Shown one piece after another: positions 1 through 5,835 of a DNA stretch of 11,399 nt. The position numbers and the translations under genes are program-made. Every line of letters begins with the position of its first letter. Within the stretch, counting starts at the first letter, position 1. Under the pieces are notes generated by a model, which made no database searches, was not told the origin of the DNA, and saw nothing but the letters and a program-made list of their open reading frames with translations. The DNA comes from an uncultured Zetaproteobacteria bacterium. Lineage in GTDB: Bacteria; Pseudomonadota; Zetaproteobacteria; Mariprofundales; Mariprofundaceae. Where the stretch lies: contig CAJXNE010000051.1 in the NCBI GenBank assembly GCA_913056285.1, positions 1 to 11,399 on the forward strand, written 5' to 3'.

Positions 1-6
1 GGTGAT

Positions 7-50
7 GCCTGCCTAACGCAGGCTGGGTTTGCCAGCTATGCTGGGCAAAC
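7..50. other. Two tandem hairpins at the left edge
   Basis: GCCTGC at 7-12 pairs with GCAGGC at 18-23 around a 5-base loop. GTTTGCCAGC at 27-36 pairs with GCTGGGCAAAC at 40-50 with one bulged G. Neither stem is followed by a clear T-run, so they are not convincing terminators by themselves. They lie beyond the rpsT terminator and may belong to the 3' end of a gene left of the window. The structure is seen directly; no function can be assigned. Confidence 0.4.
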
Positions 51-86
51 AAAAAGCCCGCCGAACCAGAGGTTGGGCGGGCTTTT
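51..86 (-). terminator. Bidirectional intrinsic terminator downstream of rpsT
   Basis: GCCCGCC at 56-62 pairs with GGCGGGC at 76-82. The stem continues past a G/G mismatch with AACC (64-67) and GGTT (71-74) around an AGA loop. It is flanked by five A at 51-55 and four T at 83-86, so it reads as a GC-rich stem plus U-run on either strand. It sits 18 bases past the rpsT stop and should end the rpsT transcript. It may also stop transcription arriving from the left. Confidence 0.85.
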
Positions 87-104
87 AAACTCAGAGAACT
101 AAAA

Positions 105-368
105 TCAGGAAATGGCTTTCACTTTTGCATTCAGACGAGATACGCGGCGTGATGCCTGACGTGCATGAATCTGGTTTTTACGACCAGCGCGATCGAGTTC
201 GGATGTGGCGGACTTCAAAGCAATCGCTGCGGCATCCTTGTCGCCGGCTTCAACTGCTTCCAGCACCTTTTTAATTTCGGTGCGCATGGCAGATTTCTGA
301 GTGCGATTCTGCGCGCGTTTTTTTTCGTCTTGTCGTGCACGTTTCATTGATGATGCATGGTTTGCCAC
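105..368 (-). CDS. rpsT: 30S ribosomal protein S20
   Basis: S20 is a small primary-binding protein of the 30S subunit that contacts 16S rRNA helices and aids early assembly. The 87-residue product has the family length and character: an N-terminal MANHASSMKRARQDEKKRAQNR stretch, then Lys/Arg-rich helices and the late motif IHARQASRRVSRLNAKVKA. The start is GTG at 366-368, placed by the conserved MANxxS opening and by an AGGAG Shine-Dalgarno at 377-381 with about 7 bases between. A non-ATG start is notable because E. coli rpsT starts with UUG, and that weak start is part of S20 autoregulation. The gene appears monocistronic, with its own promoter (417-444) and terminator (51-86). Confidence 0.97.
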   Translation of the reverse strand: MANHASSMKRARQDEKKRAQNRTQKSAMRTEIKKVLEAVEAGDKDAAAIALKSATSELDRAGRKNQIHARQASRRVSRLNAKVKAIS

Positions 369-382
369 GTTTATTGCTCCTA

Positions 383-413
383 GCAGCGATTGCTGCGCCT
401 TGTATTGAGGCGC
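383..413 (-). promoter_or_regulatory. Structured rpsT leader, two competing hairpins
   Basis: On the rpsT sense strand, GCGCCT (413-408) can pair with AGGCGC (400-395) around a 7-base loop. GCAGC (396-392) can pair with GCTGC (387-383) around a 4-base loop, and this second stem ends two bases before the Shine-Dalgarno. The two stems share two bases, so they cannot both form fully. If the promoter at 417-444 is right, transcription starts near 410 and only the second hairpin lies wholly in the leader. A role in S20 autoregulation is an inference. Confidence 0.35.
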
Positions 414-416
414 GGA

Positions 417-444
417 ACCATACCGTCTGATCGTAGCGTGTCAA
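417..444 (-). promoter_or_regulatory. Sigma70-like promoter of rpsT
   Basis: On the minus strand a perfect TTGACA (444-439) is followed after 16 bases by TATGGT (422-417), a 4/6 match to TATAAT. This puts transcription start near 410, giving a leader of about 40 bases before the GTG start. CTACGA occurs three times around the -35 box, which may be chance. Confidence 0.6.
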
Positions 445-492
445 CTTTTTCGTAGCAGGCTTCGTAGCAGACACCGCCGCCAACAAAGCACC

Positions 493-521
493 TGCACAAG
501 CTGTTTAATCCGTGCTATGCT
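493..521 (+). promoter_or_regulatory. Possible promoter of the CBS-domain gene
   Basis: TGCACA at 493-498 (4/6 to TTGACA) and TATGCT at 516-521 (4/6 to TATAAT) are separated by 17 bases. They lie about 50 bases upstream of the ATG at 573, in the divergent space shared with rpsT. Both boxes are weak matches, so this is only the best candidate in the gap. Confidence 0.35.
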
Positions 522-572
522 GCGCCTATGAATTCGGCTGCATGACAGCTGATCAATGGTTCAGGAGGAATT

Positions 573-1022
573 ATGATAGTTTCAGATGTTATGTCACGCG
601 GTTGCCTTACTTGCACATCAGGCGATACCCTGCATGATGCCACGCAAAAAATGGTGATGCGCCGCTGTGGTTCGCTACCTGTGGTTGATGATGAGGATGA
701 CGCCAAACTCATCGGTATTATCACCATCCGCGACACCATGCTGCCGCTATACCCCAACTTCGGCGAATATATTCACGATGCCAAATCAGCACGTGATTTC
801 GAAGAAATGGAAGATAATTACAAGCGCGTCATGTGCATGAAAGTCAATGAAGTGATGACGCCCAATCCAATGACTGTTGATCCGGACATGCCGGTGCTGA
901 AGGCTGCATCCTTTATGGGCCTGAAAAACCTGCGTCGCATCCCTGTGGTGGATGATGGCAAGCTGGCCGGTATCGTCAGCATTGGCGATATTAACCGGGG
1001 CATGTTCATCGAACTCGGCTGA
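573..1022 (+). CDS. Tandem CBS-domain protein
   Basis: A 149-residue cytoplasmic protein made almost entirely of two CBS motifs (a Bateman module), at residues about 5-57 and 93-146. Such modules bind adenine nucleotides or related ligands and act as sensors; stand-alone versions rarely have a known partner. Each copy opens with V-M-[TS] (DVMSRG, EVMTPN) and ends with the G-I-[IV]-[TS]-I-x-D strand (residues 48-54 and 133-139), whose Asp usually contacts the ligand ribose. A 35-residue acidic, helical linker separates them. The start is firm: AGGAGG at 563-568, four bases before the ATG, is one of the strongest ribosome sites in the window. A terminator follows at 1045-1078, so the gene is probably monocistronic. 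Ligand and target cannot be inferred from context. Confidence 0.9.
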   Translation: MIVSDVMSRGCLTCTSGDTLHDATQKMVMRRCGSLPVVDDEDDAKLIGIITIRDTMLPLYPNFGEYIHDAKSARDFEEMEDNYKRVMCMKVNEVMTPNPMTVDPDMPVLKAASFMGLKNLRRIPVVDDGKLAGIVSIGDINRGMFIELG

Positions 1023-1044
1023 TGATTCTATTCCGCATGAACGC

Positions 1045-1078
1045 ACAGGCTCCGGCATATGTCGGGGCCTGTTTTGTT
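1045..1078 (+). terminator. Intrinsic terminator after the CBS-domain gene
   Basis: ACAGGC at 1045-1050 pairs with GCCTGT at 1067-1072. The stem extends inward through a T-G wobble and CCG/CGG (1052-1054 with 1063-1065), closing an 8-base loop. It runs straight into TTTTGTTT (1072-1078 including the last paired T). It starts about 22 bases after the stop codon. Confidence 0.85.
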
Positions 1079-1097
1079 TGCAGAACAGGTGACTGCG

Positions 1098-1157
1098 ATT
1101 GAATTCACCTAGATTGAATTCACCTAAATTGACATCACTTCGATTGAAATCGCTTGA
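1098..1157 (+). repeat. Four degenerate 15-base tandem repeats at the start of the kinase/NTPase gene
   Basis: Four consecutive 15-base units start with ATTGA at 1098, 1113, 1128 and 1143. The first two, ATTGAATTCACCTAG and ATTGAATTCACCTAA, differ only at the last base; the later two are diverged. Because 15 is a multiple of three, they encode a pentapeptide repeat (NSPRL, NSPKL, TSLRL, KSLEL) just after the proposed TTG start. Each unit carries an in-frame TTG, so it also repeats a possible start codon. Confidence 0.75.
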
Positions 1158-2640
1158 ACTGCCCGGGCATATTCAGGTTTTTTTCAAGCCTGAAACCTAC
1201 CCGCACCCGACCGGCACCATCGACATGATCCAGACCCATGCCTCATGGGTGTTTCTGACCGGCGACTTCGCTTATAAATTCAAGAAACCGGTGGATTTCG
1301 GCTTTATGGATTTTTCAACGCTGGCCAAACGACACTATTATTGCGAACAGGAATTGAATCTGAATCGCAGGTTGGCGCCGGATTTATACCTCGAAGTACT
1401 GCCGGTTTATCAACAGAGGGGATTGCAAGGGCACGGTAAGATCATCGATTATTGCCTGAAAATGGTGCAATTCGATCAATCCGGCCTGTTCGATCAAAAA
1501 CTGGCCCATGGTGAACTCAACCCCCAATGGATGGATGATCTGGCTACTGATGTTGTTCACTTCCATGCAGCGGCAGAAATCAACAACGACCCCGACATCA
1601 ATCACGCTGCCCTGCTGACAGAGCATATTCACGATAATCTCAGCATAGCCGCCCGCCATGCCGATGCAGCCAGCGCAGCGATTATCGATGCGGACAAACT
1701 GCACAGACTGGCCACATGGGCTGAATCCACGTTGCAAAACAAGCAAACCGCTTTGGCACAGCGACAATATGAACACCATATTCGCCACTGCCATGGCGAT
1801 ATGCATTTCAGAAACATCACTCTGATTGACGGCAAGCCAACCCTGTTTGACTGTATTGAATTCAATGACGCCTACCGCATCATCGACACCATGAATGATG
1901 TCGCCTTCCTGATCATGGATTGCGATGCACACGGGCGCCCCGATCTGGGCATGCGCTTTCTGTCCCGCTATCTGGAATTCGGCGGCGATTATGCAGGCCT
2001 TGCTTTGCTGCCGCTTTACCTGTTTTACCGCGCCGGCGTGCGCGGCAAGGTCGCCTGCATCCTGGCCAATGAATTGCCCGCAGCACAACAGCCGCCGCAA
2101 TGGCAAGAAGCCGCACGATATTTTAATCTGGCGCACACGTATACCCGGGCCAGCCGCCCTGCCCTGTTTGCCATTGGCGGCCTGTCAGGCTCCGGAAAAA
2201 GCTATCTGGCCCTAGACGGCTGCGGCAAAGAGCGCGCCATCATGATCCGAAGCGATGCTACCCGCAAACGAATCGCCGCTAATTTCCCCCACATGGAATT
2301 ATACGGCAAGCCAATGCATTCCCACACCTACAAAGCCATGTTCGATGCCGCCAGAACAGCGCTTGCTGCCGGCTTTTCAGTTATCCTCGATGCCACCTTT
2401 CTGCATCCTGATTCACGCCAGCAAGTGCATGCTTTAGCCAAAGCATGTGATGTCCCGCTACATTTTTTCTGGCTGGATGTGGATACGCCCACTTTAAAAA
2501 CAAACATCCGGCGCCGCCAGCAATCGGGCCATGATATCTCCGATGCCGATCTGACCGTGCTGGATCTGCAACTGGCTGAATACCAACGCCCGAGCGAAGC
2601 GTGGGTGCGTTTCCTTAAAACAGCTGATGATTGGCCATGA
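1099..2640 (+). CDS. Fused APH-like kinase and P-loop NTPase protein
   Basis: A 513-residue two-domain cytoplasmic protein. Residues about 25-345 resemble the aminoglycoside-phosphotransferase-like kinase fold: a Lys-bearing strand (FAYKFKKPV), the catalytic-loop motif H232-G-D234-M-H-F-R-N239 and a metal-binding Asp in LFD251CIEFND. Residues about 355-513 form a P-loop kinase domain with Walker A GLSGSGKS at 361-368, resembling zeta-toxin or shikimate-kinase-like small-molecule kinases. This architecture is widespread and is usually annotated as a bifunctional aminoglycoside phosphotransferase/ATP-binding protein; I know of no established substrate, and there is no sign it is a resistance gene. 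The proposed start is TTG at 1099, with AGGTGA at 1087-1092 six bases upstream. In-frame TTG codons at 1114, 1129 and 1144 are alternatives, since the conserved fold begins only near residue 25. Its stop overlaps a possible upstream start for dnaQ (ATGA at 2637-2640). Confidence 0.85.
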   Translation: MNSPRLNSPKLTSLRLKSLELPGHIQVFFKPETYPHPTGTIDMIQTHASWVFLTGDFAYKFKKPVDFGFMDFSTLAKRHYYCEQELNLNRRLAPDLYLEVLPVYQQRGLQGHGKIIDYCLKMVQFDQSGLFDQKLAHGELNPQWMDDLATDVVHFHAAAEINNDPDINHAALLTEHIHDNLSIAARHADAASAAIIDADKLHRLATWAESTLQNKQTALAQRQYEHHIRHCHGDMHFRNITLIDGKPTLFDCIEFNDAYRIIDTMNDVAFLIMDCDAHGRPDLGMRFLSRYLEFGGDYAGLALLPLYLFYRAGVRGKVACILANELPAAQQPPQWQEAARYFNLAHTYTRASRPALFAIGGLSGSGKSYLALDGCGKERAIMIRSDATRKRIAANFPHMELYGKPMHSHTYKAMFDAARTALAAGFSVILDATFLHPDSRQQVHALAKACDVPLHFFWLDVDTPTLKTNIRRRQQSGHDISDADLTVLDLQLAEYQRPSEAWVRFLKTADDWP

Positions 2641-2718
2641 GCGTTCATTTAAACCGGGCTATTCATGATGATCACGCCGGACAATCGGGGCATTTTAACG
2701 CACCCGATAGAAACAATA

Positions 2719-2746
2719 TTGGCAGGGATGAAAAGCGGGCTATACT
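2719..2746 (+). promoter_or_regulatory. Strong sigma70-like promoter of dnaQ
   Basis: TTGGCA at 2719-2724 (5/6 to TTGACA) and TATACT at 2741-2746 (5/6 to TATAAT) are 16 bases apart. The predicted transcription start is about 2752-2754, which coincides with the dnaQ ATG at 2754. The mRNA would then have almost no leader. Confidence 0.55.
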
Positions 2747-2753
2747 GGCGGAC

Positions 2754-3506
2754 ATGCGACTGATTATGCTTGATACAGAAACCACCGGACTCTCGCCTCG
2801 AAATGGTGACCGTATGGTGGAAATTGGCGCTATCGAAGTCCTTAACCGCAAGGTTCTCTCGGGCGATGCGCATGTGTTTCACCACTACATCAATCCCGAA
2901 CGCGATATTCCGGCTGAAGTGGTACGCATCCACGGCATCAATAATACCAAGGTAAAAAACAAACCTACATTCAAGGAAATCGCGCAGGATTTTCTCGACT
3001 TTATCCAGGGCGCCACGCTGGTGATTCATAACGCTTCATTCGATCTGGGCTTTATTATGCATGAATTGCATGTGAACGAGCTCCCGAATATTCAGAATAT
3101 TCAGGTGATCGATACACTGGCATTTGCCCGCAAAAAACATCCCCATCAAAAAAACAATCTGGATGCCCTGTGTGACCGTTACAATATTGATCGGGGCAAG
3201 CGCGATCTGCACGGCGCACTGCTTGATTCACAGCTGCTGGCCGAAGTCTATCTGGGCATGACCGGCGGCAGACAGTTCTCGCTCGGCATGGATATACCCA
3301 GTCAGCCGGCATCAAGCTTTGTACAACTGCCCGAACAATCACGCGGGCGCGATGAGCAGGCTGAAACAGCCGCCATCATGAAACGTAGCCTACCTCCGAT
3401 TGCCGATGAGGATTATCAAGCTCATTTGTCCATGCTGCGCCGCATTCATAAGGAGAGTCAGGGCAAAACCATCTGGCAGCTTCCGGAACTCGCAGAAGCA
3501 TCCTGA
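2754..3506 (+). CDS. dnaQ: DNA polymerase III epsilon subunit, 3'-5' proofreading exonuclease
   Basis: Epsilon removes misincorporated bases within the Pol III core. The 250-residue product is close to E. coli DnaQ (243). All DEDDh exonuclease residues are present: Exo I LDTETTGL (D7, E9), Exo II HNASFD (D97) and Exo III HGALLDSQLL (H153, D158). The C-terminal stretch of about 70 residues is diverged and ends in IHKESQGKTIWQLPELAEAS; in the family this region binds the polymerase subunit. I start at ATG 2754 because family members begin only a few residues before LDTETTG. The same frame is open upstream to ATG 2637, which would overlap the previous stop and add 39 residues of low-complexity character. 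Only a weak GGCGGA precedes ATG 2754, and a strong promoter sits directly before it. tRNA-Gly follows 29 bases after the stop. Confidence 0.93.
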   Translation: MRLIMLDTETTGLSPRNGDRMVEIGAIEVLNRKVLSGDAHVFHHYINPERDIPAEVVRIHGINNTKVKNKPTFKEIAQDFLDFIQGATLVIHNASFDLGFIMHELHVNELPNIQNIQVIDTLAFARKKHPHQKNNLDALCDRYNIDRGKRDLHGALLDSQLLAEVYLGMTGGRQFSLGMDIPSQPASSFVQLPEQSRGRDEQAETAAIMKRSLPPIADEDYQAHLSMLRRIHKESQGKTIWQLPELAEAS

Positions 3507-3536
3507 TCAGCTTAGCATTCTGGCCATAGCATCCTG
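3497..3536 (+). repeat. Three short direct repeats between dnaQ and tRNA-Gly
   Basis: AGCATCCTG at 3497-3505, AGCATTCTG at 3514-3522 and AGCATCCTG at 3528-3536. The first is the end of the dnaQ coding region and the third ends on the first base of the tRNA. Spacings are 17 and 14 bases. No good promoter boxes are visible here, so the tRNA may be transcribed from upstream. Confidence 0.4.
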
Positions 3537-3609
3537 CGGGTGTAGTTCAATGGTAGAACGGCAGCTTCCCAAGCTGCATACGAGGGTTCGATTCCCTTCA
3601 CCCGCTCCA
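3536..3609 (+). tRNA. tRNA-Gly, anticodon CCC
   Basis: A complete 74-base cloverleaf. The acceptor GCGGGTG (3536-3542) pairs with CACCCGC (3599-3605), followed by discriminator T3606 and an encoded CCA (3607-3609). The D arm is GTTC/GAAC, and the anticodon stem GCAGC/GCTGC (3561-3565, 3573-3577) encloses TTCCCAA, giving anticodon CCC at 3568-3570, which reads GGG. The T arm GAGGG/CCCTT has one G-T pair and loop TTCGATT. A run of six T follows at 3611-3616 but without a separate hairpin, so read-through into the next gene is plausible. Confidence 0.97.
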
Positions 3610-3635
3610 TTTTTTATGCCAAGCTGCGAAACGCC

Positions 3636-4259
3636 ATGAACAATACGAACCGCATTACCATGAAACTGGCTGACTCCAAGGTCACGCTGCAAGGCAGAAG
3701 CGGTGAAATCATTCTACTCACCGGAGAGTCCGGCAGCGGAAAATCACTGTGGCTACATCGTTTTGCTGCTCTGGCCGATTTACCGAAGAACACGAGTCTG
3801 GCGACGAACGGCTTAAGCATGGATAAACTCACAACACGTATGCTGTTTGACCGCTGGCCATGCGTCTGGCTGGGACAAACTGTGGCTCAGGAACTGATGT
3901 TCGGCCTTAATGTTCAACCAACACCACAACAGCTCACAAACGCTTTGTCTGATTGGGGCCTGTCTGCCATATCACTGGATACGGATCCACACAGCCTGAA
4001 CCGCATTCAGTCACTGCGCCTGTCACTGGCCGCCATGTTTCTGGCTGAAGCTGATTTGATACTGCTGGATAACCCGACTGCTGCGTTGAGCCAAGCGGAT
4101 GCGCATGCCGTTATCACAGACATCGCCAACAAGTCAGGGCAGGCCAATACAATCGTGGTCGTCGCCTGTAATCGCTGGCAGGATTGGCGCTCCAGTGCAT
4201 CGCAGATATGGCGGATCACCGCACCGGATGCATTGCCACAAGCGGGGATATCAGATTGA
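3636..4259 (+). CDS. Degenerate ABC-type ATPase subunit
   Basis: A 207-residue protein with the layout of an ABC transporter nucleotide-binding domain. Walker A is GESGSGKS (30-37). TVAQELMFGL (82-91) resembles the segment after the Q-loop in cobalt/ECF-type ATPases, and Walker B is LILLDN (141-146). Key catalytic positions are altered. The Glu after Walker B is Asn (LDNPTAAL rather than LDEPTxGL). The LSGGQ signature is replaced by a region around SLNRIQSLRLSLA (120-132). The switch His expected after the fifth strand is absent (VVVACNRWQDW). It is also short for the family. It may bind ATP but hydrolyse it poorly. No membrane permease is nearby. Neither ATG 3636 nor the in-frame ATG 3660 has a good Shine-Dalgarno. 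Its stop overlaps the zapD start, so it opens the zapD operon; the transport substrate, if any, is unknown. Confidence 0.75.
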   Translation: MNNTNRITMKLADSKVTLQGRSGEIILLTGESGSGKSLWLHRFAALADLPKNTSLATNGLSMDKLTTRMLFDRWPCVWLGQTVAQELMFGLNVQPTPQQLTNALSDWGLSAISLDTDPHSLNRIQSLRLSLAAMFLAEADLILLDNPTAALSQADAHAVITDIANKSGQANTIVVVACNRWQDWRSSASQIWRITAPDALPQAGISD

Positions 4260-5041
4260 CAGAGATGGTTCATTTTTCATTTGCGTTAAGTCCACGCATG
4301 CGTGCCTTTATTGAGTTGCGGGATGGGCTGAATAGTCTGGAAACAGCTTGTGTGAACCAGCATGGTGCCAACTGGCTGCATGCCGCCTGCGACCTGCGCG
4401 CCTCTTTGCTCGGAGATCAGGGGCGTAAGGGCGCCATCTCCGAACTGATCGCCCTGTTTGGCGATTTAAAATCCTATCTGAACAAGCTATGTGACGATGC
4501 ACCCCAATATCGCGAAAAAATCCAGCAATCTTGTGATCAGGTTGATATGTTGATTGCACAAATACAATCCGGCCTGCCTGAAGCATGCGACTATCTGGCC
4601 AAGGATGCGTTGGTAAACGCCTACCTTAATGCCCAGAAAAAGCATGACTGGCTGGGCCACAAATTATGTATGCAGCAGAGCATCAAGGCGATCTGGAGCA
4701 AATCCGATGCCCGCACCTTACCCTTGCATCAGGCGCTGGCGCCATTAAGCAGTGCGGTTGATTCGCTCGATCAGATGCTCAACGATTTTGTCGGCTGGAA
4801 AAAATGCATCGCCAACGGCGGCACCGGACACATCACACCGGAGCGCGGCAAGTCTTTCGGGCTGCTGGTGATTGCCCTGCCTGACGATACCGTGGCTGAA
4901 GGGATTATTCCGGATATTTCCGGCAACAGGCTGGCCATTCGCTTACGTTTTCAGCGCTGGAGCGCAGGTCAACCACCTGCCGATCACAACGAGGACATTC
5001 CCTATGCCATGATGCTGGTGCCGATTGGTTACGCCACATGA
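4256..5041 (+). CDS. zapD: Cell division protein ZapD
   Basis: ZapD (formerly YacF, DUF1342) crosslinks FtsZ filaments and stabilises the Z-ring at midcell. The 261-residue product keeps the family pattern: N-terminal helical half (FALSPRMRAFIELRDGLNSLE, GRKGAISELIALFGDL) and a C-terminal beta-rich half (SSAVDSLDQML, GWKKCIANGGTG, LPDDTVAEGIIPDISGNRLAIRLRFQRW). These align with E. coli ZapD segments such as [20 protein letters not shown]. I prefer TTG 4256: GGGGA at 4244-4248 sits 7 bases upstream, the codon overlaps the preceding stop as TTGA, and the distance to the conserved PxxxMR motif equals that in E. coli. ATG 4265 is the alternative. The next gene, yacG, overlaps the stop. The usual neighbour coaE is not visible here; the degenerate ATPase takes that position. 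Confidence 0.9.
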   Translation: MTEMVHFSFALSPRMRAFIELRDGLNSLETACVNQHGANWLHAACDLRASLLGDQGRKGAISELIALFGDLKSYLNKLCDDAPQYREKIQQSCDQVDMLIAQIQSGLPEACDYLAKDALVNAYLNAQKKHDWLGHKLCMQQSIKAIWSKSDARTLPLHQALAPLSSAVDSLDQMLNDFVGWKKCIANGGTGHITPERGKSFGLLVIALPDDTVAEGIIPDISGNRLAIRLRFQRWSAGQPPADHNEDIPYAMMLVPIGYAT

Positions 5042-5223
5042 GTGAAGCGACATCCCTGTTCCGCTGTCCGGTTTGCAAAAAGTCTGTCGACAGAGATAAT
5101 GAAAACTTCCCGTTCTGCAGTGATCGCTGCCGCACCACCGATCTGGGTCGCTGGGCCGCAGGTGATTATCGTATTGCCGGAGAGCCGGCGCATATCCCCA
5201 ATGATCCGGACAGCGAACTCTGA
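5038..5223 (+). CDS. yacG: DNA gyrase inhibitor YacG, zinc-binding
   Basis: YacG binds the GyrB C-terminal domain and blocks DNA binding by gyrase. The 61-residue product has the four zinc ligands as C10-P-V-C13 and C27-S-D-R-C31, followed by the conserved CRTTDLGRWAAGDYRIAGEP segment typical of the family. Family members are about 60-70 residues, so it is complete. The ATG overlaps the zapD stop as ATGA (5038-5041), indicating translational coupling. The zapD-yacG order matches gammaproteobacterial genomes. Confidence 0.95.
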   Translation: MSEATSLFRCPVCKKSVDRDNENFPFCSDRCRTTDLGRWAAGDYRIAGEPAHIPNDPDSEL

Positions 5224-5232
5224 TTTCCCCCA

Positions 5233-5835
5233 GTGCATCTGATACTTGCGTCCACGTCACCCTACCGAAGAGAATTACTAAGCAGGTTACGCCTGCCCTT
5301 CGAACAAATAGCACCTGATTTCAATGAAGCTGCGGCTGGCAGTATGGCTGCGCAAGCGCTGGTAACATTCAACGCCCTCGGCAAAGCCAAAAGTATCCTG
5401 AAGCAGAGGCCCGAAACCACGGTCATTGCATCCGATCAAATTGCCGTTTGCGGCAATACCATATTGGGGAAACCGGGTGATATTGAGACAGCATGCGAAC
5501 AACTGCGTTTGCTTTCGGGGCAAACGGCAACTTTTCTGACCGGCCTGGCTCTGCTGTCTGAATCATCAGAACAATTTGATATGGTTCCGTTTCAAGTGTG
5601 TTTTCGCACATTGAACCCTGAAGAAATACGAACCTATGTGGAAACCGAACAGCCGCTGAACTGCGCCGGCAGTTTCAAATCCGAAGGTTTGGGGATCAGC
5701 CTGTTCGAGCGCATGACCGGAGACGACCCTACCGCATTGATCGGGCTGCCACTGATTCTTTTAAGCCAGTGGCTGCAACCACTCAAACATATCCACGAAT
5801 CAGCTTATCGGGCGGGTCATGGCGTCGAAACTTAG
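5233..5835 (+). CDS. yceF: Maf-family nucleoside triphosphate pyrophosphatase, YceF type
   Basis: Maf proteins hydrolyse non-canonical or modified NTPs to the monophosphate; the YceF subgroup prefers 7-methyl-GTP. The 200-residue product has the N-terminal loop LILASTSPYRRELL (4-16), the catalytic Asp in ASDQIAV (D68; the SDQ form is typical of YceF and differs from the ADT of classic Maf), GKPG (79-82), and the C-terminal CAGSFKSEGLGISLFERMTGDDPTALIGLPLILL, very close to E. coli YceF. The start is GTG 5233, forced by the need to keep LASTSP near the N-terminus. No Shine-Dalgarno is visible before it (CCCCCA precedes), so initiation probably depends on ribosomes finishing yacG 9 bases upstream. 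The following CPBP gene starts immediately after the stop. The gene symbol rests on motif similarity only. Confidence 0.92.
   Translation: MHLILASTSPYRRELLSRLRLPFEQIAPDFNEAAAGSMAAQALVTFNALGKAKSILKQRPETTVIASDQIAVCGNTILGKPGDIETACEQLRLLSGQTATFLTGLALLSESSEQFDMVPFQVCFRTLNPEEIRTYVETEQPLNCAGSFKSEGLGISLFERMTGDDPTALIGLPLILLSQWLQPLKHIHESAYRAGHGVET

Noticed and set aside
1384..2136. 250-codon open frame on the minus strand inside the kinase/NTPase gene
   Set aside because: It lies wholly opposite a gene with clear catalytic motifs, and its translation shows no recognisable domain; it is a shadow frame.
2255..2437. Zeta-toxin type toxin-antitoxin module based on the P-loop domain
   Set aside because: The P-loop domain is fused to a kinase domain and no small antitoxin gene lies next to it.
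1099..2640. Aminoglycoside resistance gene
   Set aside because: The kinase domain belongs to the broad APH-like fold fused to a P-loop domain; genomic context and architecture fit metabolism, not resistance.
3536..3616. Phage or island attachment site at tRNA-Gly
   Set aside because: No repeat of the tRNA 3' end was noticed downstream, no integrase is present, and the flanking genes are housekeeping.
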